Source of the DNA: Patescibacteria group bacterium
Lineage (GTDB): Bacteria > Patescibacteria > Microgenomatia > Daviesbacterales > UBA10151
Assembly: GCA_023487645.1 (NCBI GenBank)
Contig: JAMDBX010000002.1
Location: 21,723 to 85,722, forward strand
Direction of reading: 5' to 3'
Length of the DNA stretch: 64,000 nt
The position numbers were made by a program, and so were the translations under genes. The notes below the pieces were generated by a model, which saw only the letters and a program-made list of their open reading frames with translations, had not been told where the DNA came from and ran no database searches. Positions 17,186 to 27,113 of the stretch are shown in pieces. The stretch's first letter is position 1. Each line of letters opens with the position of its first letter.

Positions 17186-18637
17186 CTATCTTTTTTCTTC
17201 AAGATATTCCGCATCTTCATTAATTTCCCACAGATCATATTTTTTCTCTCCTGATAGGTAGTTTCGTGCTGCCAGTATTCCACTATAAATTGAGTGGTCC
17301 ATATTATTATACTTAAACATACCGCCTCTACCTATAAGCTGGAGATTAGTAAAATTGGACAAGTAATTTTTAATGGTATCAAGGTATTTTTTATGCCCTA
17401 TGAAGTAAGTAGGATAAGCTTCTGTTTCTCTAACTACAAAACCATCAATAACATCAGATTCAGTAAGTAATTTGACTCGTTCCAATTCTTTTTTGGCAAG
17501 TTTAATTAGCTCTTTATCGTTTAACGTCCAAATTTCATCACCCTGGAAAGCAAAGTATTCGACAGAAACAACTGAATGTTTTTTGTCTTTGCTCATTTTA
17601 TCAGAGAAATTACTGTAATTTACTACCCTTACCATTTTCACTTCAGGAGAGTGGATGTAGATCCAATTATCAGGAAAGGGATTTTTTTTAATGATAAGAT
17701 TTACTGTTATGTGATCGCGGAACAAAAGTTTTTTTGCGGCTGCTACAACATTCTTTGGTGGTTGAGGTGCCATGCAAAGAATAAATTTGGTTAAGGGCAT
17801 ACTGGAAAACAAAAAATCAACCTCTTGTTTTGTAACCTTTTCTCTCTGTTGATATTCCAGTGAGATGATCTTGTTTTTTTGGTGATAAATTTTTTGTACC
17901 TTACTGTTAAGTTCTAATAAGCATTCCTTTTCCTTAAGCGTACCCGCTAATTTTTGATACATTTGTCCGGCACCCAGGAGTGGGTAATAAAACTTGCCAA
18001 CTAAGCTTTTAGCCTGCCTGACCCGCTGTCCTAGAATAGCGGTTTTTAAAACTTCCCAAAAGTCCATATTTTTAATTCTTTGATCAGCCCATTCCACACC
18101 GATTTCCCGACAGGAAATTCCCCAAAGTTTTTCCGTATATGTTTTAAAGAAAACTGTAAAAAGTTTTTTACCAAAATTTTTAGTAATCCAATCCTCAAAA
18201 TTTTTTGGTTGCATTTTTCTTAAAAATATTTTGGCATAAAGAAAACTGGAAAAGCTTTGTATATTGTCTTGAAATCCTAATTTTTGCAACACGTTTTTAA
18301 ATTGAACAGGATAAAGGAAGAATTTATTTTTATAAAACATTCTGGTGAGTCTTGGAACTTCGGTGAACTGATTGCCTAAAGCATTTTTCCAAAGATCGAG
18401 GATTTCGTCATTCTTGGTAAAGAAGCGGTGTGGGCCGATATCAAAGCGGTATCCTTTGTAAGAGTTAGTCCTCGCCAGTCCACCAACCATATCGTTTTTC
18501 TCAATGAGGAGAATTTTTGGCAGCTGTTGTTGTGTCTGTTTTTTGCCCAGCTCATAAGCACAGCCCAAGCCCGCCGGACCCGCTCCGATAATGATAATAT
18601 TTCCTTCTTTAGACTTAGTGTTTTTTTGCAGCATCAT
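17186..18637 (-). CDS. FAD-dependent oxidoreductase resembling UDP-galactopyranose mutase / protoporphyrinogen oxidase
   Basis: 483 residues. IIIIGAGPAGLGCAYELGK near residue 15 is the FAD-binding Rossmann motif. MVGGLARTNSYKGYRFDIGPHRFF follows the amine-oxidase/UGM pattern. A C-terminal stretch (LIGRGGMFKYNNMDHSIYSG) closes the FAD site. In polysaccharide loci this subfamily is usually linked to furanose formation or nucleotide-sugar rearrangement, but direct evidence is lacking. It is the only minus-strand gene in this section. Starts with two ATGs in a row; the first is used. Confidence 0.75.
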   Translation of the reverse strand: MMLQKNTKSKEGNIIIIGAGPAGLGCAYELGKKQTQQQLPKILLIEKNDMVGGLARTNSYKGYRFDIGPHRFFTKNDEILDLWKNALGNQFTEVPRLTRMFYKNKFFLYPVQFKNVLQKLGFQDNIQSFSSFLYAKIFLRKMQPKNFEDWITKNFGKKLFTVFFKTYTEKLWGISCREIGVEWADQRIKNMDFWEVLKTAILGQRVRQAKSLVGKFYYPLLGAGQMYQKLAGTLKEKECLLELNSKVQKIYHQKNKIISLEYQQREKVTKQEVDFLFSSMPLTKFILCMAPQPPKNVVAAAKKLLFRDHITVNLIIKKNPFPDNWIYIHSPEVKMVRVVNYSNFSDKMSKDKKHSVVSVEYFAFQGDEIWTLNDKELIKLAKKELERVKLLTESDVIDGFVVRETEAYPTYFIGHKKYLDTIKNYLSNFTNLQLIGRGGMFKYNNMDHSIYSGILAARNYLSGEKKYDLWEINEDAEYLEEKR

Positions 18638-18743
18638 AAGATTAAAATATTTTTCCTAAGCCGTTTCTTAATTTCTTAATAATATCATGTATTTGTTGTT
18701 GTGATTAATCTAAAATTTAGTTGTATACTGGTTAAGATTTAGT

Positions 18744-20375
18744 ATGAAAAAGACGATAGAGGCAATTAAGGGTAATTGGATTTTAATAGTTATAGTTTTA
18801 GTGGGATTTATACTTAGATTTTATAAGGTTGGAGAAATTCCACCGGGAGTAAGCCATGACGAACTGGATTATATAAATAACGGTTACTCTATCTTAAAAA
18901 CCGGCAGGGATTTATATGGTAACTTTCTACCCTTAACTGTCGGGGGTGTGGGAAACGTTGCTATACCCGCCTATATTGTGGCGATTCCGATGTTTTTTCT
19001 CGGACTCTCGGAGTGGTCTGTGCGACTGGTTCCGGTGGTACTTGGAACAATCGAAATTTTACTAATTTTTGGGATCGCTAAAACTTTTTTTAAATCTAGA
19101 GAGGTGGCACTATGGTCAGCTTTTATCCTCGCTTTATCTAATTGGGGAATTAAAATATCAAGGGTTATGTTTGATCCTCCGGTATCTTTATTTTTCTTTC
19201 TTTTAGGTATCTATTTATTTTTAACAGCGAAGACTAAAAAAAGATTTTTATTTGCCTGGATTGTGCTGGCACTGGGCTTATTGAGTTACCAGGGAGCCAT
19301 ATTTTTCTTTCCATTTGTTATTTTAGCTTTAGTTTTTTATCGACTAGATTTTATTAAATCCAATAAACAAATTCTTCTAATGGGAGGAGCAGCATTACTG
19401 GTTTCCGGTTTTATTTTATTCCAGATGTTGTTTCATAACGCAAACAACAGTCGTGCTTCTGCCAGAGCTAGTGAATTAATATTTTCGGATACGCAAAAAA
19501 TATCGGCAGAAGTCATCTTTGCACGCTTTAACTCATCTGATAGCTCGGTTTTAAATAATATTTTTGTAAATAAGGCAACCTATGTCTTTCAACAGTTTTT
19601 AACAAATTATATTGGAGCGTTTTCTCCAGTCATGATTTTTGTATCAGGAGATCCGAGTGCAATTTACGGCCTTTGGGGTCGGGGAGAGTTGGCAATTTTA
19701 GATTTACCGCTTATTTTAGCTGGCCTGTATTTAGTTTATCAAAAACACAAAAGGGAAGCCTTTTTAATTACGTCAATGATTTTAATTGCTCCAATAACAT
19801 CCGGCATTAGCGGACAGGTATATGCCACAAGGGCGTTTTTAATGTGGCCATTTTTAATAATTTTAGGTGGCGTAGGTCTTAATTATTTCATTCAAATAAC
19901 TACAAACTTTAAACCCCTCATAGAAAAACTATTAATTATTTTATTTTTTGGAGTCTATCTTTTTACTTTTGCCAGTCTAGAGCATCAATATTATTTTAGA
20001 TATCCCGTATATGCCCGGGAAATTTGGTTTGATTCTGAGAAGCAGCTTTCTTATTATTTAATGAACCATCAAAATGAGAAGATGACTGTTTACTCCAAAG
20101 AAGGGAAAGAGGCTTTTATGGAGTACTTTTTCTTTAGCCAAATGGATCCCCAAATAGCTCAAGCAGCCTTAGATAAAAATAATGTTAATGCAGATATTTT
20201 GGTCGGAAATTTACGCTTTGTTAACGGATGTATTAATCCTAAAGAAGACAAATTGCTGTCAGGGGTTGCAATAAGTTATACATGTTCAGTTGATAGTTCT
20301 ACTGCCGCAGAGACAATAAAGACTAGAGATAAAAGTGATAGGATTAGGTGGTCAATTTTTTTATCAAATGATTAA
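18744..20375 (+). CDS. GT39-type membrane glycosyltransferase
   Basis: 543 residues with about ten to twelve membrane helices. The first extracytoplasmic loop has GVSHDELDYINNGYSIL, with the catalytic-type Asp-Glu, then GRDLYGNFLPL. This is the pattern of GT-C/GT39 proteins common in Patescibacteria. The C-terminal 130 residues are soluble. A TATACT box lies 14 bases before the ATG. It heads a long plus-strand run of overlapping glycan genes to 34642. The sugar and the acceptor are not known. Confidence 0.8.
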   Translation: MKKTIEAIKGNWILIVIVLVGFILRFYKVGEIPPGVSHDELDYINNGYSILKTGRDLYGNFLPLTVGGVGNVAIPAYIVAIPMFFLGLSEWSVRLVPVVLGTIEILLIFGIAKTFFKSREVALWSAFILALSNWGIKISRVMFDPPVSLFFFLLGIYLFLTAKTKKRFLFAWIVLALGLLSYQGAIFFFPFVILALVFYRLDFIKSNKQILLMGGAALLVSGFILFQMLFHNANNSRASARASELIFSDTQKISAEVIFARFNSSDSSVLNNIFVNKATYVFQQFLTNYIGAFSPVMIFVSGDPSAIYGLWGRGELAILDLPLILAGLYLVYQKHKREAFLITSMILIAPITSGISGQVYATRAFLMWPFLIILGGVGLNYFIQITTNFKPLIEKLLIILFFGVYLFTFASLEHQYYFRYPVYAREIWFDSEKQLSYYLMNHQNEKMTVYSKEGKEAFMEYFFFSQMDPQIAQAALDKNNVNADILVGNLRFVNGCINPKEDKLLSGVAISYTCSVDSSTAAETIKTRDKSDRIRWSIFLSND

Positions 20376-21897
20376 AAAAATTACTAAAAATATCCCATTT
20401 CTAAGGTTAAAAAAATGGCGGATATCGTTACTGTTAATATTGATAGTTTTTGTTGCTTCGTTTTTTAGGTTTGCAAATTATTCTAACCGTTGGATATTAA
20501 ATCCGGATCAGGCTTGGGCGGGAGTAATTGCTTTGCAGGAAACGCGGGAAGGTAACTTTCCACTAATTGGTTTTCCTTCTTCGGCAGGACCTTTTAATTT
20601 TGGGCCAATTTATTTTTGGCTAACGGCTGCTTTTGACATTTTACCTTTTGGGGCTGTAGGACCTTGGCTCGGTTTTACACTTTTGTCGACTCTTGCGGTT
20701 TTTGCATTTTATTACTTCGGGAAAGTTACTTTCGATCAAACTTTTGCATTAATCATTTCTGCTGTTGCCGCTTTTAGTGTTTCTTTAGTAGTGCAGGCTC
20801 CAGATATGTTAAATACTGTACTTGTCGCTTATCTGGCCACACTTTCTTTTTTAATGGTTGGATTGTTTTTAAAAAAGCAAAAATTGATTTATGGGTATCT
20901 ATTAGGAATTGGTGTGGGACTTGCTATAAATTCCCATTTTCAGGCACTGGGTCTTTTAACACTTCTGCCTCTAGCTGTCTTGATTAATGATCTTAACTGG
21001 AAGAAAAAGTTTTTATCAGGAATAATTATTTTTTTAGGGCTACTTACGGCATTTGTTCCTCTTTTGACTTTTGATTTTTCTCATAACGGCGTTTGGCACA
21101 ATAGCGTACTGGACTATTATTTGCATGGACAGGATAAATTTTATGTACCGATTAGATGGCTTACGGAAATAAGAGACTTTTGGCCCCACCTTTTTGGAAT
21201 TGTTACTATAAATATTGCCCAAGCAGGATACACCATTATTTTTCTCATATTTGTGGCTTGTTTACTTTCTTTTAAGAAAAAAATACCCTTACCTAAAGTT
21301 TGGTGGGTTTTTTGTCTTTCTTTAATATTGCAAATCTTATTGATCCGTTATTATAAAGGTCCGAGATCCCCGGAATACTTTTTCTTTGTTTATCCTTTTA
21401 TAATATTTTTTACTGCTTGGGCTATTTGGGTTTTTGTAAAAGTAAGAAAAATTATTGGTTTTACTTTGCTTTCTTTGGTACTTTTAATCTCTGGCTACTC
21501 GAATCTTAAAATAATTAATAACCCTTTTGGTCAAGCACCATTTATTTTTTCAATAAAAGCCGAAATGGCTAAAAGTGGCATTGATAACGTAAATTTTTAT
21601 ACTACCTCACCTGCCAGAAATATGTTTAGTATCCCTTTGTTTTATCTTTATGACTGGGAGGGGAAAATCAGCACTTCAGGTTTTAAAATAGGAGCTTGTG
21701 AGAATCTAGCTTTGAAAGATGAAAAAACCGGCCAAATCCGGGAGGCTTGTCCTAAAGCTAAAATATTAATTGATAAGGGTAAATATAAAGTGTATGACTT
21801 AAATGGTTTGTCAGAAGAAGAAATTACAAACCTTGGTTTTATTAATTTAACAAGAAATAATTTGTATAATTGGATATATACAAACTATGAAAATTAA
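20368..21897 (+). CDS. GT39-like membrane glycosyltransferase
   Basis: 509 residues, multispanning. The first loop carries LNPDQAWAGVIALQE, where the Asp is followed by Gln rather than Glu, so the usual acidic pair is altered. GPFNFGPIYFWL is the second loop. The ATG at 20368 is used, overlapping the previous gene by 8 bases; an upstream GTG would overlap by 41. The C-terminal soluble part includes ACENLAL and RTNLYNW-like residues. It most likely uses a polyprenyl-phosphate sugar. Confidence 0.75.
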   Translation: MIKKITKNIPFLRLKKWRISLLLILIVFVASFFRFANYSNRWILNPDQAWAGVIALQETREGNFPLIGFPSSAGPFNFGPIYFWLTAAFDILPFGAVGPWLGFTLLSTLAVFAFYYFGKVTFDQTFALIISAVAAFSVSLVVQAPDMLNTVLVAYLATLSFLMVGLFLKKQKLIYGYLLGIGVGLAINSHFQALGLLTLLPLAVLINDLNWKKKFLSGIIIFLGLLTAFVPLLTFDFSHNGVWHNSVLDYYLHGQDKFYVPIRWLTEIRDFWPHLFGIVTINIAQAGYTIIFLIFVACLLSFKKKIPLPKVWWVFCLSLILQILLIRYYKGPRSPEYFFFVYPFIIFFTAWAIWVFVKVRKIIGFTLLSLVLLISGYSNLKIINNPFGQAPFIFSIKAEMAKSGIDNVNFYTTSPARNMFSIPLFYLYDWEGKISTSGFKIGACENLALKDEKTGQIREACPKAKILIDKGKYKVYDLNGLSEEEITNLGFINLTRNNLYNWIYTNYEN

Positions 21898-22915
21898 GTT
21901 AGGTCTGGATATTTCTCAAATAGCCCATGGCGGAGGAGTGGCCACTTATACCAAAAATTTAGCGGATCAACTTTCCCAAAATCCTGATATAAAGGCAAGA
22001 TTTTTTTATTCTTCATTACGAAAACCATACAAGGATGATTTATTGAATGTTAAATCTTTCCCTTTACCGCCTACTTTATTAGAAATATTTTTTAACCGGT
22101 TTAGAGTTTTGCCCATAGAAACATTTATTGGTAATATCGATATTTTTCATTCTTCTGATTGGTTGCAGCCTAAGACAAAAGCAAAAAAGGTGACCACTTA
22201 TCATGATGTTGTCCCTTTAAAATATCCCCAGTGGTCGCAGCCTAAAATAGTAGAAGTTCACAGGAGGCGACTGCAAATTGTAGAAAAAGAAATCGATATG
22301 GTAATCGCTGTGTCGAAATCAACAAAAAAAGATTTACTTCAAATTTCAAATATTCCGGAAGAGAAAATTTCAGTGATTTATGAAGGGGTAGGAGAACAGT
22401 TTAAACCTCAGTCAGAAGAAAAAGTGGAGGAGTTTCGTAGCAGACTTAATTTACCTAAAGAATTTATCCTGGCAATAGGAGGAATCGGAGAGAGAAGAAA
22501 CTTATCAAAAGTTAAAGAGGCTGCCAAAGGCTACGATTTAGTAATTACCGGTGAAACTATTTCAAGGGTAGCTGATGAGCAATTGCCTTTGTTATATAGT
22601 GCAGCTCAAGTTTTACTTTATCCTTCATTTTACGAAGGTTTCGGTTTACCGATTTTAGAAGCTCAAGCTTGCGGTACGCCAGTCATTACTAGTAATGTTT
22701 CTTCAATGCCTGAAGTGGCAGGCGATGGAGCGATACTTGTTGACCCGCAAAACGTTGAAGAGATAAGCGGGGCAATTTCATCAATCGTTAGTCATCAATC
22801 ATCAGATGTAAGACAATCACTAATTCAAAAGGGATTTGATAACGTTAAAAAGTTTTCCTGGGAAAAATGCGCCGAAGAAACTGTTCAACTATACAAAGAT
22901 TTACTTCATGAATAA
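21887..22915 (+). CDS. GT4 glycosyltransferase
   Basis: 342 residues, GT-B fold, no membrane helices. The N-terminal domain has GLDISQIAHGGGVATYTKNLA (acceptor side, GG loop), and TTYHDVVPL is typical of GT4 mannosyltransferases. The C-terminal donor domain ends in YPSFYEGFGLPILEAQACG, the EX7E motif that holds the nucleotide sugar. It is shorter than the usual 370 or so because the stretch before EX7E (after AIGGIGERRNL) is trimmed. It overlaps its neighbours by 11 and 8 bases, so translation is coupled. Confidence 0.85.
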   Translation: MKIKLGLDISQIAHGGGVATYTKNLADQLSQNPDIKARFFYSSLRKPYKDDLLNVKSFPLPPTLLEIFFNRFRVLPIETFIGNIDIFHSSDWLQPKTKAKKVTTYHDVVPLKYPQWSQPKIVEVHRRRLQIVEKEIDMVIAVSKSTKKDLLQISNIPEEKISVIYEGVGEQFKPQSEEKVEEFRSRLNLPKEFILAIGGIGERRNLSKVKEAAKGYDLVITGETISRVADEQLPLLYSAAQVLLYPSFYEGFGLPILEAQACGTPVITSNVSSMPEVAGDGAILVDPQNVEEISGAISSIVSHQSSDVRQSLIQKGFDNVKKFSWEKCAEETVQLYKDLLHE

Positions 22916-24362
22916 AAAGTTAGTTATCTACAAAAAGCTTATTTTTGCCGGAATAATTTTGCTTTTTATCGGTATTTTTTTGTTCCTCCGTTTTTATAAA
23001 ATTGATTCTTCACTTTTTTTCCAAAATGACATTGGTCGGGATTTTCTAGTTTTATATAACTGGAAAATTTCCGGTAAGCCACCTCTTTTAGGTCCCCAAA
23101 ATAGCGCCTTACCTTTTAACCAAAGTGCTGTTTACTTTTATCTGTTTTATCCCGCTTTCCTTATTACAAATATGTCCCCCTTCTCTTCACTCTATATCAA
23201 TGCTGTTATTTATATATTTTGTTTCGTTTTGGCTTTGTTTATTGCTAAGACAAAAAACTTAAAACTTATTACCTTGATTAGTTTTGTCTTAATAATTTTT
23301 CATCCCCTAATTATTGGTCAAAACCGTTATGTCTGGAACCCTTCACTTGTCCCACCGTTTTTATTGCTTTCTACAATTGGGTTTTTATCTCTTTTGCAAA
23401 AGTGGTCACGCTCAATTTTAATAATAGCTGCTTTTAGTTTAGCTGCCGCTGTTTCTATGAGTTTTTCCGTGGCACCTGTTGTTTTGGCTTTTTTCTTGGT
23501 TTCTTTGTTAGTTTTTAAAAGAAAAGGTGTTTATTTTATCCTTTACTCCATTTTATCTTTAGTAATTTTAAACATCCCGACAATTTTATTTGAATTCAAA
23601 CATGATTTTTTACTTACCAAAGCTCTTCTGGGAGGAAATTTTCCTTCTCAAGCCCGTTTAGGAATAATGGAAAAAATTTCTGATCTTTTACGTTTCATTT
23701 TTGAAGGACCTTCCTTCAATATCAATTTGATATTGGGTGGAATATTTATTGCCGCCATTTTGTCTCTAATTTGGATGTTTAAGTTGAGGGTTAGCCGTAA
23801 AAAGGATTTAGTTAATTTTGATAAAATTCAAGGTACAGCTTTAATATTATTTTTATTGTCACTGATATTTACTCTTATATCTCCTTTTGGTATTCAATCC
23901 CATTATATATTCGGCATACTTATATTGGGTTTTGTGTTAATAGCAGCCTTACCGCTGCGTTTTGCCTTGATTGTATCAGCAATATATTTAATTATTTGGT
24001 TACAGCCTAACATTATTCAAAGTTATTTTACACCTGCTCCCCGGACAATTGCCCAACTTGAAAGTTGTTTTGTAAATGTCTGTAAACAAGAAAAAGATCC
24101 TCTGTTTGTTAGTGTCCAAGCTGGCTTTCATCCTTATCATACCGGCCCGGAATTCCGTTATTTGATGGAAAAAGACGGTTGTGATGTTAAAGCAATCGAA
24201 GAAGATCCAAACGCTGCCCAAAAGATGGCGGTCGTTGTTGACCAATCAACTTTTGAATTGGGAAAGACAAAGTATTTAGAACTTTCAGAATTTAACCCTA
24301 TAAAAGAAATTAACAAATATAGTTGCCAGGGAGATATTCAGGTGCATATACTACAAAAGTGA
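22908..24362 (+). CDS. GT39-like membrane glycosyltransferase
   Basis: 484 residues, rich in Phe, Ile and Leu, about ten membrane segments. The loop after the first helix reads FFQNDIGRDFLVLYNW, where the Asp-Arg-Asp stands in place of the Asp-Glu of standard GT39. NQSAVYFYLFYPAFLI follows. The ATG at 22908 overlaps the stop of the preceding GT4; an in-frame start at 22836 would add 24 residues that copy nothing conserved. Assigned to GT39 by topology and context, with the catalytic residues less certain than in the other members. Confidence 0.7.
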   Translation: MNKKLVIYKKLIFAGIILLFIGIFLFLRFYKIDSSLFFQNDIGRDFLVLYNWKISGKPPLLGPQNSALPFNQSAVYFYLFYPAFLITNMSPFSSLYINAVIYIFCFVLALFIAKTKNLKLITLISFVLIIFHPLIIGQNRYVWNPSLVPPFLLLSTIGFLSLLQKWSRSILIIAAFSLAAAVSMSFSVAPVVLAFFLVSLLVFKRKGVYFILYSILSLVILNIPTILFEFKHDFLLTKALLGGNFPSQARLGIMEKISDLLRFIFEGPSFNINLILGGIFIAAILSLIWMFKLRVSRKKDLVNFDKIQGTALILFLLSLIFTLISPFGIQSHYIFGILILGFVLIAALPLRFALIVSAIYLIIWLQPNIIQSYFTPAPRTIAQLESCFVNVCKQEKDPLFVSVQAGFHPYHTGPEFRYLMEKDGCDVKAIEEDPNAAQKMAVVVDQSTFELGKTKYLELSEFNPIKEINKYSCQGDIQVHILQK

Positions 24363-24391
24363 ACAAGTGTACAGCTGATTATTACAAAGGA

Positions 24392-24397
24392 TATAAT
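24392..24397 (+). promoter_or_regulatory. -10 box before a GT4 gene
   Basis: Perfect TATAAT 5 bases before the ATG at 24403 and 8 bases before a second ATG at 24406. TGTACA 18 bases upstream could be a weak -35. This suggests an internal promoter with little or no leader. Confidence 0.45.
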
Positions 24398-24402
24398 TTT
24401 AA

Positions 24403-25533
24403 ATGATGAAAATCTGGATTGATGGTTTTGAGGCAAATGTTCCCCAAAGGCTTGGTTCCGGCCAAGTGGCTTTTGAGCTTTTAAAAAATTTAGAAAAAAT
24501 AGATCACAAGAATAACTACACAATTTTGTTACCAAATCTGCCAATGGATGATTTACCCAAAGAAAGGGATGGTTGGAAATATCAAATAATCAAACCGAGT
24601 AAATTTAAGACTTGGTTAGCCTTACCTTGGGCTTTATTTACCGCTAAGGAAAAACCGGATATATTTTTTTCTCCAACCCATTATGCGCCGGCAATCTCAC
24701 CTATTAAAAGAGTGATGATGATTTTTGACTTATCTTACTTGCGTTTCCCTAAATATTTTAAATCCCGGGATCTATGGCAAATGAAACTTTGGACCTGGAT
24801 TTCAGTAAAACAAGCAAAACATATTATTACTATTTCCAAATCTGCCTGTGATGATATTCAAAAATTTTATAATTTTGATAAAAATAAAATAACTGTTGCT
24901 TACCCAGGATTTAATTCGGACATTTTTCATCCGATAAAAGATGGGCAGAAGATAAAATTAACCAAAGAAAAATATCAGATAGATGGAGACTATATTATTT
25001 ATACTGGAACGATTCAACCGCGGAAAAATTTAATTTGTTTAATAGAAGCTTTTAAAAATATTGATAACTTAAAATTAGTAATTGTAGGAAAGACAAGGGG
25101 TTTGGGAAGACAGGGGTGGATGTTTGAAAATATTTTAAATAAACCAAAAGAGTTAGGGATTGAAGAAAAGGTAATTTTTACCGGTTTTGCTCCAACTGAG
25201 GACTTACCTTACCTTTTTGCCGGAGCTGAAGCTTTTATCTTACCATCCCTTTGGGAAGGTTTTGGTATACCCCCACTCGAGGCGATGGCTTGCGGTACAC
25301 CGGCAATTGTCTCTAATATCTCTTCATTACCCGAAGTTGTTGGTTCAGCAGGATTTTTGATAGATCCGCATTCCCCAGGACAAATTGAACAAACAATCAG
25401 AGCAGTAGCTTTTGATAAAAAATTGAGGACCCAAAAAGCTAGAGAAGGCCTAAAACAGGCAGAAAAATTTTCCTGGGAAAAGATGGCCAAAACGGTTTTA
25501 AAGACTTTGGAAGAGGCGGCAAAGAATGGTTAA
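24403..25533 (+). CDS. GT4 glycosyltransferase
   Basis: 376 residues. The first domain includes SPTHYAPAISPIKRVMMIFDLSY, and the second starts YIIYTGTIQPRKNLICLIEAF. LPSLWEGFGIPPLEAMACGTPAIVSN contains the EX7E donor site. This is the GDP-mannose/UDP-sugar dependent family that builds lipid-linked oligosaccharides in the cytoplasm. Two ATG codons stand together at the start. The 3' end overlaps the next GT2 gene by 8 bases. Confidence 0.88.
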   Translation: MMKIWIDGFEANVPQRLGSGQVAFELLKNLEKIDHKNNYTILLPNLPMDDLPKERDGWKYQIIKPSKFKTWLALPWALFTAKEKPDIFFSPTHYAPAISPIKRVMMIFDLSYLRFPKYFKSRDLWQMKLWTWISVKQAKHIITISKSACDDIQKFYNFDKNKITVAYPGFNSDIFHPIKDGQKIKLTKEKYQIDGDYIIYTGTIQPRKNLICLIEAFKNIDNLKLVIVGKTRGLGRQGWMFENILNKPKELGIEEKVIFTGFAPTEDLPYLFAGAEAFILPSLWEGFGIPPLEAMACGTPAIVSNISSLPEVVGSAGFLIDPHSPGQIEQTIRAVAFDKKLRTQKAREGLKQAEKFSWEKMAKTVLKTLEEAAKNG

Positions 25534-26434
25534 AATATCAATTGTCATTCCTAATTGGAATGGGGCAGAAAAATTACTAAGAAATTTACCCCAGGTATTG
25601 GAAGCGGCACGTTTCAATAAAGTTGAGGAGGTAATTGTTTCTGATGATGCTTCAAGCGATGAAAGTGTCCAAATTATAAAATCCCGGTTTCCACAAGTGA
25701 AGCTTTTAGAAAGTAAAGCTTCTAGGAATTTAGGGTTTTCTTCGAATGTGGATAAAGGTGTCAAAGAGGTAACTGGAGATTTGGTAGTTTTACTAAATAC
25801 TGATGCCGTCCCTGCAAAAGATTTTTTGAAATCGGTTTTACTCCATTTTGAGGATCCGAAGGTTTTTAGTGTAGGTTGTAACGCCGGGGGTCTTTGGGCA
25901 ATCGGAAAGTTTGAAAATGGTTACTTCTGGCACAACCAGGCACGCAAGACGTCCACCTGTGAGGCGGAGACGCATAAGACTTTGTGGGTTTCCGGAGGCA
26001 GCGGTATCTTCCGGAAAGCTTTGTGGGACGAGATGGGAGGGTTAGACACTCTTTATGACCCTTTTTATTTGGAGGATTTGGATTTAGGATACCGGGCTTG
26101 GAAAAGAGGATATACTAATCTTTGGGAACCAAAAAGTTTAGTTGAGCATTACAAAGAACCTGGAGTGATCGAAACAAACTATTCCAAAACAATGGTTTCC
26201 CAAACCGCCCAAAGAAACCTTTTAATATTCACCTGGAAAAATATTACCAGTGATAAATTGATTGTTGATCATAAAAAAGCATTAATGAAAATGGTACTGC
26301 AGCATCCAAAATATGGATTAATAGTTTATGAAGCTTTAAAAAGGTTACCCCAAATTTTAGCTAAAAGAAAAGTTGAAAAAAGGCAATCCAAATTAACTGA
26401 TGAGGAGATATTTAGCATTTTTTCCCAAAACTAG
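25526..26434 (+). CDS. GT2 glycosyltransferase (rhamnosyltransferase-like)
   Basis: 302 residues. The N-terminal ISIVIPNWNGAEKLLRNLP starts a GT2 domain. SDDASSDESV binds the nucleotide, LLNTDAVPAKDF is the DXD-like site, and LEDLDLGYRAWKRG is the C-terminal catalytic-base motif, as in WbbL-type rhamnosyltransferases. No membrane anchor is evident. The start lies inside the end of the preceding GT4. A GAGG-like site sits about ten bases upstream. Confidence 0.87.
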   Translation: MVKISIVIPNWNGAEKLLRNLPQVLEAARFNKVEEVIVSDDASSDESVQIIKSRFPQVKLLESKASRNLGFSSNVDKGVKEVTGDLVVLLNTDAVPAKDFLKSVLLHFEDPKVFSVGCNAGGLWAIGKFENGYFWHNQARKTSTCEAETHKTLWVSGGSGIFRKALWDEMGGLDTLYDPFYLEDLDLGYRAWKRGYTNLWEPKSLVEHYKEPGVIETNYSKTMVSQTAQRNLLIFTWKNITSDKLIVDHKKALMKMVLQHPKYGLIVYEALKRLPQILAKRKVEKRQSKLTDEEIFSIFSQN

Positions 26435-26436
26435 GT

Positions 26437-26442
26437 TATAAT
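26437..26442 (+). promoter_or_regulatory. -10 box before the acyltransferase gene
   Basis: Perfect TATAAT exactly 7 bases before the ATG at 26450. No good -35 or Shine-Dalgarno was found; consistent with a leaderless start. Confidence 0.5.
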
Positions 26443-26449
26443 CAAACTA

Positions 26450-27100
26450 ATGTTATTTTCTGAGAATATCCAAATTAAACTGGAAAAGGGGTTGCCGAAT
26501 GTGGTCTTTAGAGACCGGATGGGTAGATCTTTGGCCTTAAACCAGGCTTTGGCCAAAATTTTTAACCGTTTTTATAATTATTTTTTAGATTTTGAACTAC
26601 TGATTATCCGCTTTGTGGGAATTATCCCCATTCATTTTTTTCGATGGTTAATTTACGCGCTTTGCGGAGTAAAGATCGGTCCCAAAGTCCATTTTCATAT
26701 CGGTACGCAATTTTTTAATCCGACAGGAGTAGAGGTTGGCGAGGGGACGATTATCGGTCAAAACGCGTTTTTAGACGGCAGGGAAAAATTAAAAATAGGA
26801 AAATTTGTGGATATTGCTTCAGATGTCATGATTTATAACTCGGAGCATGATATTAACGCCGAGGATTTTGGAGCTATCAGTGCTCCTGTGGAAATTGGGG
26901 ATTATGTATTCATCGGCCCGCGGGTAATCATCATGCCTGGGGTGAAAATTGGTAAGGGAGCTATTGTTGCGGCGGGGGCAGTGGTTACCAAGGATGTCCC
27001 GGATTTTGTCATGGTGGGAGGTGTGCCTGCTAAAGTTATTGGCGAGAGAAGCCTAAAAAATCCCCATTATAAGCTTGGTAGAGCTCGACTGTTTCAATAG
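26450..27100 (+). CDS. Hexapeptide-repeat (left-handed beta-helix) acyltransferase
   Basis: 216 residues. A mixed N-terminal part of about 70 residues with a hydrophobic segment ([22 protein letters not shown]) is followed by hexapeptide repeats with the I/V-G-x pattern: [46 protein letters not shown] carries the catalytic His of the WcaF/NodL/maltose-acetyltransferase group. The C-terminal GGVPAKVIG loop is also typical. It probably acetylates a sugar using acetyl-CoA as a trimer. Sits among glycosyltransferases. Confidence 0.88.
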   Translation: MLFSENIQIKLEKGLPNVVFRDRMGRSLALNQALAKIFNRFYNYFLDFELLIIRFVGIIPIHFFRWLIYALCGVKIGPKVHFHIGTQFFNPTGVEVGEGTIIGQNAFLDGREKLKIGKFVDIASDVMIYNSEHDINAEDFGAISAPVEIGDYVFIGPRVIIMPGVKIGKGAIVAAGAVVTKDVPDFVMVGGVPAKVIGERSLKNPHYKLGRARLFQ

Positions 27101-27113
27101 TAAGCATTAAATC